NCBI RefSeq assembly: GCF_042676385.1
Contig: NZ_JBHTHA010000046.1
Location: forward strand, 62,001 to 126,000
Origin: Paenibacillus_E sp042676385
GTDB taxonomy: Bacteria > Bacillota > Bacilli > Paenibacillales > NBRC-103111
Reading direction: 5' to 3'
Length of the DNA stretch: 64,000 nucleotides
Below, in pieces: positions 1 through 7,362 of this stretch. The notes beneath the pieces were generated by a model that saw only the letters and a list, made by a program, of their open reading frames with translations, ran no database searches and was not told where the DNA came from. Numbering within the stretch: position 1 is the stretch's first letter; every line of letters starts with the position of its first letter. The translations under genes were made by a program, and so were the position numbers.

Positions 1-566
1 ATCCGGTAGATGCCATGACGTATGTATGTTACAAAACGACCGGGTTTCCGAAACATCGTGTAATAGGCCAATCCGGAGTTCTGGATACAGCCCGGTTTAA
101 TACATTTGTTGCTCAGGAATTGAATGTATCTGTAGAAGATGTTACGGGGTTTGTACTTGGCGGCCACGGGGATGATATGGTTCCGCTAGTTCGGTATTCG
201 AGTGTTGGAGGTATTCCCGTAGACAAGCTTATTTCTGGAGAACGACTTGACGCCATTGTCGAGCGCACACGTAAGGGCGGCGGTGAAATCGTAAACCTTC
301 TCGGAAATGGGAGCGCTTACTACGCGCCTGCAGCTTCTTTAGTACAGATGGCGGAAGCCATCCTTAAAGATAAGAAGCGCGTTCTTCCTTCCGTTGCCTA
401 TTTAGAAGGGGAGTACGGGTATCGCGATTTATACCTTGGCGTACCGACGATCATCGGCGGGGACGGTATTGAAAAAATACTAGAATTGCAATTGACGGAA
501 AAAGAGAAATCAGATCTTGATAGATCGGCACAATCCGTTCGTAACGTCTTACAAATTATTAATTAA
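1..566 (+). CDS. mdh: Malate dehydrogenase, C-terminal part (cut by window edge)
   Basis: This is the last 187 residues of an NAD-dependent malate dehydrogenase of the LDH/MDH superfamily, which interconverts malate and oxaloacetate in the TCA cycle. The frame is open through the left edge: the codons before the first ATG (position 15) read PVDA, matching the family's NPVDAMTY segment, so this ATG is internal. The catalytic histidine lies in the GGHGDDMVP motif, and the C-terminal YLEGEYGYRDLYLGVP segment is typical of the bacillar enzyme. A strong terminator follows. Confidence is high for the family; the missing N-terminal NAD-binding half lies outside the window. Confidence 0.95.
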   Translation, partial: PVDAMTYVCYKTTGFPKHRVIGQSGVLDTARFNTFVAQELNVSVEDVTGFVLGGHGDDMVPLVRYSSVGGIPVDKLISGERLDAIVERTRKGGGEIVNLLGNGSAYYAPAASLVQMAEAILKDKKRVLPSVAYLEGEYGYRDLYLGVPTIIGGDGIEKILELQLTEKEKSDLDRSAQSVRNVLQIIN

Positions 567-570
567 AAAG

Positions 571-614
571 AGAAAGATCAAGTCTATTCATTAATGAGAC
601 TTGATCTTTTTCTG
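571..614 (+). terminator. Rho-independent terminator after mdh
   Basis: A 15-base arm at 571-585 (AGAAAGATCAAGTCT) pairs with 597-611 across an 11-base loop, and the 3' arm ends in a T-rich tract. It sits just after the mdh stop codon. Confidence 0.85.
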
Positions 615-734
615 TTCTTGGAACGTTCAGCGCCGAAGTCTTATTAGAAACCTTGCGAATATAATAGAAAGAGCAGCGGATCAACATGGATTTGGAGGTA
701 GAGCCGCAAGAATACGAGAAGGAGGTGGGCAGGA

Positions 735-863
735 GTGAGTCTAGTGATCGGTATCTTATTGGTTGTCTTAACTTGTGCGTTTGCTTGGTGGATTGTACGG
801 ATTGCGGGAAGAAACGTTCAGAATTTCGATGAAAGTAAGCATGAAAGCTTTCTAGGGAAATAA
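735..863 (+). CDS. Small single-span membrane protein (42 aa), upstream of permease
   Basis: A GTG-started frame encodes 42 residues, preceded by a strong AGGAGG-type site around 719-726. The N-terminal half (residues 2-24) is one hydrophobic, Trp-rich membrane segment, followed by a short polar tail ending in FLGK. I know no family for it. It lies 77 bases before an APC-family permease on the same strand and could be a small accessory subunit or stability factor for it; that link is inference from position only. The good Shine-Dalgarno sequence and clear membrane segment favour a real gene over chance. Confidence 0.55.
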   Translation: MSLVIGILLVVLTCAFAWWIVRIAGRNVQNFDESKHESFLGK

Positions 864-940
864 CCTGTTTTTCTTATGAAAAACTCAGCCTATGCTTACG
901 ATGCAAGTTTTGCTAAAGCAAAACTCTAGGGAGGTATAAC

Positions 941-2464
941 ATGAGCACACATGCTAACCACCACGATAAAGATAAACAGGATTTGAACAAATTCGGTTAT
1001 GCGCAGGAGCTGCTGCGGAGTATGGGGGGATTCTCCAACTTCGCGATTTCGTTCTCGATCATTTCCATTCTCACCGGTGCGGTGTCCTTATATGGTCACG
1101 GTTTGACCTATGGCGGTGCCGGTATGATGGGGTTTGGCTGGCCGATCGTCGCTCTATTCGTTATGTTCATCGCTGCCGCGATGGCTGAACTCGCTTCGGC
1201 GATTCCGACAGCCGGTGCTCTTTATCACTGGGCCGCCATTTTGAAAAACAAACGATGGGGCTGGTATACAGCTTGGATCAACCTGATCGGGCAAATCGGA
1301 ATCGTCGCCGGTATCGATTATTCCGTCGCTTTGTTTGCCGACCCGCTGCTTGGCAGTGTATTCGGTTACGAGTCCAATAATACGACCGTACTTATTGCTT
1401 TTACCGTCATCCTGCTGACGCACGGCATTTTAAACCATATTGGCATACGAATTGTCGCCAAGCTGAACGACTTTTCAGCGTGGTATCATATCGCCATCGT
1501 TGCCGTTTTGGTGGTTTCCCTTGCTTTTTTTACAAAAGGGGGCTTAAACAGCATCGATTATTTGTTCAAAGTTGGCGAGACATATTCCGATAAACCTTAC
1601 ATGCTCGCGTTCCTCATAGGGCTTTTGCAAGCGCAATGGACATTCACGGGATATGATGCATCCGCGCACACCATCGAAGAAACGATCAACCCACGCGTAC
1701 GCGCACCTTGGGGTATTTTCACTTCCGTCGCTTACTCTTTCGTCATCGGCTTCATCATGCTTGCCTTTGTCACACTTTCGATCAAAGATGCCGCCGCAGC
1801 GACCAGCTCGGGCAACGCCTTCATCTACGTAATCAGCCAAGCGCTCGGCGGTACATTCGGTTCCGTCATCCTTTGGCTCGTCACCGCCGCCATGTGGTTC
1901 TGCGGATTGGCTTCCATCACGTCCTTTTCGCGGATGATGTACGCCTTCTCACGCGACAAAGGGATGCCGTTCAGCAGCCAATGGGCACAAATCTCCAAAA
2001 AATTCCGCACCCCCGCCAAAGCCATTTGGCTGGCCATTATCCTTTCATTCCTACTTGCCTTCATCGATTACATCATCAAAACGATCAATCCGGATGCTAC
2101 ATATACAACAATAGCGTTCTTAACAGCCGTGAGCGTCGTGGGACTGTACGTTGCATACGGAATTCCTATTCTGCTCAAGTTGATCGCCAAATCACAAGGG
2201 AAGTTCCAAGATAAACATCTCGGCCCTTGGAACCTTGGCAAGTATAGCGATTTTATCTCCGTTGTTTCACTTATTTGGATTGTTTTCATCTGCGTCGTCA
2301 TGGTCATTCCGCCGAATCAGATGGCAGGATACGCCTTGGGAGGCATGCTGATTCTATTGATCATTATGGACTTTGCCTACTACAAGAAACATTTCCCAGG
2401 CCCGCAAGCGGCTCTGAATACTTCGATGGATGAAATCATTCGCAGGGAAAAGGAATTGGAGTAG
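941..2464 (+). CDS. APC-family amino acid / GABA-type permease
   Basis: This 507-residue protein is an inner-membrane secondary transporter of the amino acid-polyamine-organocation superfamily, closest in feel to the GABA/choline/amino acid permease (ACT) branch. A polar 20-residue N-terminus precedes about 12 hydrophobic segments. The first carries the SMGGFSNFAISFSIISILTG signature, and AELASAIPTAGALYHW follows around residues 87-103; both are typical of the branch. The start is set by a GGGAGG site 9 bases upstream. A small hairpin (906-913 with 918-925) lies just before that site and could affect translation or be a remnant terminator. The substrate cannot be read from the sequence. Confidence 0.88.
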   Translation: MSTHANHHDKDKQDLNKFGYAQELLRSMGGFSNFAISFSIISILTGAVSLYGHGLTYGGAGMMGFGWPIVALFVMFIAAAMAELASAIPTAGALYHWAAILKNKRWGWYTAWINLIGQIGIVAGIDYSVALFADPLLGSVFGYESNNTTVLIAFTVILLTHGILNHIGIRIVAKLNDFSAWYHIAIVAVLVVSLAFFTKGGLNSIDYLFKVGETYSDKPYMLAFLIGLLQAQWTFTGYDASAHTIEETINPRVRAPWGIFTSVAYSFVIGFIMLAFVTLSIKDAAAATSSGNAFIYVISQALGGTFGSVILWLVTAAMWFCGLASITSFSRMMYAFSRDKGMPFSSQWAQISKKFRTPAKAIWLAIILSFLLAFIDYIIKTINPDATYTTIAFLTAVSVVGLYVAYGIPILLKLIAKSQGKFQDKHLGPWNLGKYSDFISVVSLIWIVFICVVMVIPPNQMAGYALGGMLILLIIMDFAYYKKHFPGPQAALNTSMDEIIRREKELE

Positions 2465-2567
2465 ATTTCTGCTGCGGTTGGGGAGACTACGGAGAAGATA
2501 TAGATAAACGCCAACGCTCTGACGTATTATGAAACTGACAAAAACATACATATTGCCGAAAGAATCG

Positions 2568-2602
2568 GAGACAACTGATTGGAACAGGTTGTCTCTTTTT
2601 TG
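2568..2602 (+). terminator. Terminator after permease gene
   Basis: GAGACAAC (2568-2575) pairs with GTTGTCTC (2588-2595), followed by a run of six T. It closes the permease unit just before the recombinase remnant. Confidence 0.8.
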
Positions 2603-2690
2603 TTTTCATGCTGAAGGGAGGAAATTATGGGGGTGAAGCGAATTTTAATCAATAAGAAATTTCTGTAAAAATAGGGGAGCAATCGGCTTT

Positions 2691-2934
2691 ATGGATCGAA
2701 ATGCCTTTTGTTCAAGAGAGGAATCGGACTATGAACAAAGAGCTTTGGCTCGGCTCCATGAGATTTTGAAACGAAAGGGTTATAGCTTAAAGACCATGAA
2801 AGCTTATTTGGGCCATGGGGAGCGATTTTTGGGTCAACTTGTGGTCCCCTTTGAATCGGTCACTTCAGAGCATATTCATCGCTATATCCTGTAATTGCTG
2901 GAGCACCAACTTTCGCATACCTACATCAGTCAGG
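2691..2934 (+). pseudogene. Truncated tyrosine recombinase (integron-integrase-like N-terminal fragment)
   Basis: A 67-residue frame (2691-2894) stops at TAA, but the same frame continues as LLEHQLSHTYISQAR until about 2934. There it runs directly into the 3' half of a cassette recombination site. Residues 20-50 (ARLHEILKRKGYSLKTMKAY) look like the SAM-like core-binding domain of XerC/D, phage and integron integrases; compare the YSLRTEQAYVHWVRAFI region of IntI1. The whole catalytic domain (R-H-R-Y residues) is missing. It reads toward the array, as in the so-called inverted integrons. A GGGGAG ribosome site lies 12 bases upstream. I infer that this is what is left of the recombinase that built the array. 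It could instead be an unrelated phage-type integrase; the fragment is too short to separate these by eye. Confidence 0.6.
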
Positions 2935-2996
2935 CCCGTCGTGGCCGCCCTTCGGGCTTAAGTCGGTGAGGCGTCGGGAACACTACAATGTTACAT
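2935..2996 (+). repeat. attC-like site S0, 3' half only
   Basis: Only the right part of the element remains (GTCG..GGCC arm, AGTCGGTGAG, L'-like GTCGGGAACAC, R' GTTACAT at 2990-2996). Its left side is replaced by recombinase coding sequence, which marks a deletion joint at about 2935. Confidence 0.75.
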
Positions 2997-3074
2997 GATA
3001 CCTGCGGAGAGCATTTAAAGACGAAAATACCTTAGATCATAAATACATAAAAAATCTTTTTAAGGAGTAAAGCG

Positions 3075-3500
3075 ATGAATCCACCAAAACATATCGTTTC
3101 GGCAGCTGCAATTGTAATAAATGACAATAACGAATTATTACTTATCAAAGGACCAAGAAGAGGCTGGGAGATGCCTGGTGGTCAAGTTGAAGAAGGTGAG
3201 TCCTTAAGTCATGCTGCAATAAGAGAAACAAAAGAAGAATCAGGAATAGACATAGAAATTATAAAATTCTGCGGAATATTTCAGAACGTAGGAAATTCAA
3301 TTTGTAACACCCTATTTTTAGCGAAACCAATAGGTGGAGAATTAATACAAACATCAGAAAGCTTGGAGTCAGGCTACTTTCCGATAGAAGAAGCACTAAA
3401 AAAAGTTGAATGGAAAGATTTCAGACAAAGAATAGAGTATTGTTTAAAACCTGAAATGCAACCTTTTTGTGTTGAGTTTAATGATGTAAAGAATATTTGA
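3075..3500 (+). CDS. Nudix hydrolase (cassette 1)
   Basis: This 141-residue cytosolic protein is a Nudix-fold pyrophosphohydrolase, probably acting on a nucleoside diphosphate linked to another group. The full Nudix box G(x5)E(x7)RE(x2)EExG spans residues 36-58 (GQVEEGE...RETKEESGI), with all metal-binding glutamates kept. The start follows a clean AAGGAG site. The coding region is AT-rich, unlike the flanking chromosome. It is cassette 1, running from the R' of S0 to the R'' of S1. A damaged second copy of the same cassette lies at 12479-12844. The substrate cannot be read; Nudix genes are common cargo in integron arrays. Confidence 0.9.
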   Translation: MNPPKHIVSAAAIVINDNNELLLIKGPRRGWEMPGGQVEEGESLSHAAIRETKEESGIDIEIIKFCGIFQNVGNSICNTLFLAKPIGGELIQTSESLESGYFPIEEALKKVEWKDFRQRIEYCLKPEMQPFCVEFNDVKNI

Positions 3501-3528
3501 GGGTCTCTCTCAAGTAGCCGCAGGCATC

Positions 3529-3690
3529 ATCTAACACCGTATTCACGCTGCGGGGCCTACGCCCCTTGGTCTGCCAGAAGCATTTTCGGGGAAGTGGAAT
3601 CAGGCAGACAACCCTGCACTGGCTAAGTCCGTCGGACCCGGGTCTAGCGCCTTAATCCAGTGAGGATTCGTGAATACAAGAACGTTAGGT
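3529..3690 (+). repeat. attC-like site S1
   Basis: Complete 162-base site with R'' ATCTAAC (3529-3535) and R' GTTAGGT (3684-3690). R'' differs at one base from the complement of the R' that opens cassette 1. The right half contains the GTG at 3670 that could be misread as the start of the next gene. Confidence 0.85.
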
Positions 3691-3726
3691 GAAATCATTG
3701 CAATACTATTTAATGCAAGCCTTTTC

Positions 3727-4257
3727 ATGGGAGTGATTGATATAAAGATCCGAATCATTGGAGCTTGCGGAAGCGGCAAATCATATATTGCGAGAGAATT
3801 GTCAAAGAAGTATGGAATTCATTATTACGAAACTGATAATCTCGTTTGGGATCGATGCGCGGAAAACCGCAGAAATTCTATTGAAGTTAGAGATTCAAGG
3901 CTTAATGAAATACTAAAACAAGAATCATGGATTATCGAGGGTGTTCATTACAAGTGGGGTCAAGATAGCATTAATAAAGCTGATTTAATCTTTTTATTAA
4001 CCCCTAATAAATATTTGAGGGATTTTCGGGTCATCAGGCGATTTGTTAGAACACGATTGGGTTTTGAAAGTTGGAATTATAAGCAAACAATAAGGAATTT
4101 ATATACAATAATTTTTAATTGGAATAGAGGATATGACAAGAATGGAATAAAAGACATTTTGGAACTGACTGATGAATATTCAGAGAAGAGAATTATCATA
4201 AAAGATAATAATGAAATTTTCAAACACATAGAAGTCCATTTTGTAGGTATTTCATGA
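3727..4257 (+). CDS. P-loop kinase, DNA-topology-modulation (FlaR)-like (cassette 2)
   Basis: This 176-residue protein has an adenylate-kinase-like P-loop near the N-terminus (GACGSGKS, residues 12-19), then the YETDNLVWD segment and a late arginine-rich lid region (RRFVRTRLG). This matches the small P-loop NTPases annotated as DNA topology modulation protein FlaR, whose true substrate is unclear. An upstream GTG at 3670 keeps the frame open but lies inside the recombination site, so I prefer the ATG at 3727; GTG 3733, preceded by GGGA, is another option. It is the only gene of cassette 2, whose opening GTTAGGT and closing ACCTAAC match exactly. Confidence 0.75.
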   Translation: MGVIDIKIRIIGACGSGKSYIARELSKKYGIHYYETDNLVWDRCAENRRNSIEVRDSRLNEILKQESWIIEGVHYKWGQDSINKADLIFLLTPNKYLRDFRVIRRFVRTRLGFESWNYKQTIRNLYTIIFNWNRGYDKNGIKDILELTDEYSEKRIIIKDNNEIFKHIEVHFVGIS

Positions 4258-4270
4258 AGGCAATGACATC

Positions 4271-4432
4271 ACCTAACACCGTATTCACGTTACGGGCCTT
4301 ACGCCCCTTGGTCTGCCAGAGGCATTTCGAGGGAGCTCAATCAGGCAGACAACCCTGCACTGGCTAAGTCCGTTGGACCCGGCGCTACGCGCCTTAAGCC
4401 AGTGAGGGTTCGTGAATACAACAACGTTATCT
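4271..4432 (+). repeat. attC-like site S2 (reference copy)
   Basis: Layout: R'' 4271-4277, spacer ACC, L'' GTATTCACG 4281-4289. A small arm follows at 4294-4306 (GGGC/GCCC), then arm B GTCTGCC 4311-4317 with GGCAGAC 4344-4350. Arm C is CACTGGCTAAG 4358-4368 with CTTAAGCCAGTG 4393-4404. The site closes with L' CGTGAATAC 4411-4419, a 6-base spacer and R' GTTATCT 4426-4432. L'' and L' are a perfect 9-base inverted repeat. R'' (ACCTAAC) is the exact complement of the R' at 3684-3690. Confidence 0.9.
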
Positions 4433-4470
4433 GAAAGGGCATGAAGGAAGGAAGAGGAGAGACCAAGCCA

Positions 4471-5248
4471 ATGGACATTCATAATATCCCTGTTGAATTT
4501 GTAGATCAAATAGGAGCGATTCAGAACATCTCATTCCCTCGACAAGGGCATACTTCGCTTGTTATTAAAATTGAAACTCGTGATCATCAGTTCATTATTA
4601 AAAAGACTGAGCATGCCTTATTTAATGAATGGTTAACGGAGGAACATAAAGCATTACAATATCTTTCGACTACTGGACTACCGGTTCCAAAGGCCTATGC
4701 TTTCCATATTCAGGACAAAACTAGATGGCTACTCATGGATTACATTGATGGAATTAGTTTGAAACATTTCTTAGGGAGTAAACCTAATCTTTGGGTTAGA
4801 GAAAAAGTTATATCTCACTATGGTTTATGTTTAAAGCAAATCCATGAAAGCCAATGCCCTGTTGTCTTGCGCAAGAATGATCAACCTTGGTTAGATACTA
4901 TGCTCATAAAGGCAAGTCACAATCTAGCTAATTATCATGTGGATGGCACTGAAGAATTTTATACGACTGAAAAATGATAGACCCAAACCGATTGAGAACA
5001 CTCTGATTCATGGCGATTTTCACACTAATAATGTATTGGTTAACAACAATAATGTAATTGGTATTACCGATTGGCCTAGAGCTGCGTTTGGTGATCCACG
5101 ATTTGATATCGCGTTGGCTATCAGATCTAAGCAGAATGTTTTTGATCAAAAGGGGGATAAAGAATTATTCTTTGAATCCTATGGTAGATTAAGGATAACA
5201 GATGAAGAATATAGGTATTTCCAAGAAGGTTTGTATAAGTTCTTTTAA
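4471..5248 (+). pseudogene. APH/choline-kinase-type phosphotransferase, frameshifted (cassette 3)
   Basis: Two overlapping frames (4471-4977 and the one ending at 5248) form one aminoglycoside phosphotransferase-family protein of about 258 residues. The first holds the N-lobe (FIIKKTEHALFNEW, WLLMDYIDGISL). The second holds the catalytic HGDFHTNN and the DW..(A)FGDPRFD metal-binding motif. Removing one A from the A5 run at 4970-4974 joins the frames, giving TTENDRPKPIENTLIHGDFH. The start at ATG 4471 follows an AGAGGAGA site. The family phosphorylates antibiotics or small metabolites; the substrate is unknown here. The frameshift is either real decay or a sequencing slip. Cassette 3 has perfectly matching ends (GTTATCT/AGATAAC). 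Confidence 0.8.
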
Positions 5249-5272
5249 GTATCGCTTCGAAGGTGCCCCATC

Positions 5273-5436
5273 AGATAACACCGCACTCACGCATCGGGGC
5301 TAACGCCCCTCGGTCCGCATGTAGCATCTCCTAAACAGCTGTTTCAGCGGACAGCCCTGCACTGCCTAACCGCGTCGCGGCCGCTCCCGTTGGTCGCTTA
5401 AGGCAGTGAGGGTTCGTGAATGCACAAACGTTATCC
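5273..5436 (+). repeat. attC-like site S3
   Basis: Complete 164-base site: R'' AGATAAC (5273-5279) exactly complements the GTTATCT opening cassette 3, and R' is GTTATCC (5430-5436). The L boxes are slightly changed (ACTCACG/CGTGAATGC) but change together, so pairing is kept at most positions. Confidence 0.85.
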
Positions 5437-5552
5437 GAAACATTAGAAGATAAGCTTATAAAAACCCATATTTAAACCTATAAATAATAACACACATAAT
5501 TAGATGTGGTTTATAATGAAATAAAATAATAATTTGCGCGAGGTGAATTACG

Positions 5553-5735
5553 ATGAGTATTAAAGGCGAAGTGATTAAGCTCATACAGGAGTTACCAGAG
5601 GATGTAACAATGGAAGATATCCTTTACAAATTATATGTTCGGGCAAGGATTGAAGAAGGATTAAAAGAAGTAAACCTAGGTCAAGGAATACCTCATGATG
5701 AAGCAATGGAGAAAATCTCTAAATGGCTAAATTAA
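5553..5735 (+). CDS. Antitoxin of a type II toxin-antitoxin pair (cassette 4)
   Basis: This 60-residue acidic protein (begins MSIKGEVIKLIQELPEDVTM) resembles the short antitoxins that precede ParE/RelE toxins. The C-terminal half (ARIEEGLKEVNLGQGIPHDE...ISKWL) matches the toxin-wrapping tail common in this group. Its end overlaps the toxin start by 13 bases, so the two are probably translationally coupled. The leader is AT-rich and holds a TATAAT hexamer at 5512-5517 with no clear -35 box, so the cassette probably has its own promoter, as addiction cassettes in large integrons usually do. The ribosome site is GAGGTG. Confidence 0.78.
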   Translation: MSIKGEVIKLIQELPEDVTMEDILYKLYVRARIEEGLKEVNLGQGIPHDEAMEKISKWLN

Positions 5736-6007
5736 CATGGTCACCCCGTTCATTAAATGATTTGGAAATTATTTTTGAATATATTAAACCAGACTCAGAA
5801 GAGAATGCTCGTAATTTTATTAAACAATTAATAACCTCAACAGTTGATATTACTGAATTTCCGTTCTCAGGTAGAGCGGTTCCAGAATTTAAAGAACATA
5901 GTATACGTGAAAAGCTATATAAGAATTATCGAATAATTTACAGAATAAGCAAGAATGAAGTAGAGGTATTAACGGTTTTACATCAATCTAGAAGACTTAA
6001 TAAATGA
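5723..6007 (+). CDS. ParE/RelE-family toxin (cassette 4)
   Basis: This 94-residue protein has the ParE/RelE toxin pattern: WSPRSLNDLEIIFEYI at the N-terminus, a central FPFSGRAVPEF, and the C-terminal strands YRIIYRISKNEVEVLTVLHQSRRL. Family members either cut mRNA at the ribosome or poison gyrase; the HQSRR ending is shared by both, so the target is open. It forms an operon with the antitoxin at 5553-5735, and a terminator closes the cassette. Toxin-antitoxin cassettes are known to stabilise long cassette arrays elsewhere by killing cells that lose them; that role here is inference. Confidence 0.88.
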   Translation: MAKLTWSPRSLNDLEIIFEYIKPDSEENARNFIKQLITSTVDITEFPFSGRAVPEFKEHSIREKLYKNYRIIYRISKNEVEVLTVLHQSRRLNK

Positions 6008-6019
6008 CTTTAATTTAAG

Positions 6020-6059
6020 AACATCATGAATTCTTTAGCGAAATCAATGATGTTTTTTT
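6020..6059 (+). terminator. Terminator of the toxin-antitoxin cassette
   Basis: AACATCAT (6020-6027) pairs with ATGATGTT (6047-6054), followed by a T7 tract. It lies inside cassette 4, before its recombination site, so the cassette is a complete transcription unit. Confidence 0.8.
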
Positions 6060-6087
6060 ATTTTGCGGGCAGATTCAAGCATGCTTC

Positions 6088-6248
6088 GGATAACACCGTA
6101 TTCACGCTGCGGGCCTTACTGCCCTTGGTCTGCCTGAGGGATTTCGAAGAAGCGGAATCAGGCAGACAACCCTGCACTGGCTAAGTCTTCGACCCGCCGC
6201 TAACGCGGCTTAAGCCAGTGAGGGTTCGTGAATACAAGAACGTTAAGC
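6088..6248 (+). repeat. attC-like site S4
   Basis: Complete site with R'' GGATAAC (6088-6094), the exact complement of GTTATCC opening cassette 4, and R' GTTAAGC (6242-6248). L''/L' GTATTCACG/CGTGAATAC are perfect. Confidence 0.87.
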
Positions 6249-6436
6249 GAAAGCACTGAAAACTAATGTAAAAAAGAGAGGTAACAAATAATGAACAAAG
6301 AAGAAACCAATCAAATATATAAAGAACATGAAAAAAAGATTAAAATCTGAAGATTAATAAGAATTTCATAATCAGGACCATCTTGAAGATGATTAAAGAA
6401 CGATTTGAGGGTTATTTCGAAGAAGACGGGGACATC
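6249..6436 (+). other. Cassette 5: no intact gene, 19-codon reading frame only
   Basis: This short cassette holds a good AGAGAGG ribosome site and an ATG at 6291, but the frame ends after 19 lysine-rich codons (6350). No other frame is convincing. Its ends do not match (GTTAAGC against CGATAAC, 4/7 bases), unlike its neighbours. I read it as the remnant of a larger cassette, or a fusion of two cassettes after an internal deletion. Confidence 0.5.
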
Positions 6437-6597
6437 CGATAACACCATATTCCTGCTACGGAGCTTATGCTCCTTGGTCTGCAAGAGGAATTTCGAGGAA
6501 GAATATTCAGCAGACGCACCTGCACCGACTAACCGCGTCGCGGCCAGCCCTTTGGGCTTTTAGTCAGTGAGGCGTCGGGAACACAACAACGTTATAT
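6437..6597 (+). repeat. attC-like site S5
   Basis: Complete site with R'' CGATAAC (6437-6443) and R' GTTATAT (6591-6597). The right L box reads GTCGGGAACAC, as in S0, a second sequence subtype within the array; its left L box (CATATTCCTGC) does not pair well with it, which suggests a hybrid site. Confidence 0.8.
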
Positions 6598-6648
6598 GAC
6601 ATTCCCCAAGAAAATTATAAGATCTTTTACGAAGCGGAGGTGTTGAAT

Positions 6649-7080
6649 ATGAAAGATAGAATAAAAGTCAGACTTAATGTAGATCTAACTCAATATTTGA
6701 AGGGACTGATTGCGGGATCTGAAGGATATACAATTGGCAATTACGGGACGTGGTCGCGAGCTAAATGATAATTTTACCGGTGTACATTTTCCAGGAATAG
6801 GATCATTAGATGTATTGTGGTCATCTCTTGAAATTATTGACGAAGAATATCTTTTGGAAATAGAAGAAAGAAGAAAACAAAGCAAGAAGAATATAAAAGT
6901 GCGAGAGATATTGTTAAATATATTGGTCCAAGAGGTGGATTTAAGGGTTTAAGTTTTACCTATACTAATTTAAATGGGACGATAGTTAGTTATTCAATTG
7001 GATTTAAACAAGAAGCAGAAAAACTTATTGAATACTTCAAAGAATTAAATCTAGAGATTAAAGAGAAGACTATGAAATAA
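6649..7080 (+). pseudogene. Unknown conserved protein, two frameshifts (cassette 6)
   Basis: Three frame segments read as one protein of about 143 residues. It starts MKDRIKVRLNVDLTQYLKG (6649), continues NDNFTGVHFPGIGSLDVLW, and ends with SARDIVKYIGPRGGFKGL to the TAA at 7078-7080. Removing one A at 6763-6765 joins the first two; adding one A at 6895-6898 joins the last. I recall similar short proteins in bacilli but cannot name a family or function. The start follows a GCGGAGG site. The cassette ends match perfectly (GTTATAT/ATATAAC), so capture as one cassette is well supported even though the gene is now broken. Confidence 0.6.
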
Positions 7081-7118
7081 AAAAACCTGTGGGAAATTTC
7101 GAAGATGAAGGGAACTTC

Positions 7119-7281
7119 ATATAACGACTTATTCACGCGCCGGTCCTTGCGGCCATTGGTCCGTCTGTGGCATTTCGAAGAAGTCGTATCAGGCAGACAA
7201 ACCTGCACTGGCTAACCGCATTACGGCCGGTCCTACAGGCCTTAAGCCAGTGAGGGTTCGTGAATACAGGACACGTTATTT
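7119..7281 (+). repeat. attC-like site S6
   Basis: Complete 163-base site with R'' ATATAAC (7119-7125), the exact complement of the R' at 6591-6597, and R' GTTATTT (7275-7281). Confidence 0.85.
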
Positions 7282-7362
7282 TGAAACCGACGGAACTCTA
7301 TCAATAAAAGATTGAAAAAATTAAATCGATTATAGAAAATGTAATTGAGGAGGAAATAAACA

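Noticed and set aside
2627..2668. A 13-codon frame with a good GGGAGG site before the recombinase remnant
   Set aside because: Too short to judge as a gene. It might be a leader peptide, but nothing else supports it.
4285..4509. Minus-strand frames across the sites (also near 6990-7208, 11391-11609, 12256-12531, 15063-15260)
   Set aside because: They translate the recombination sites themselves, share the same GLSQCRVVCLIELPRN-like string because the sites are alike, and have no ribosome sites.
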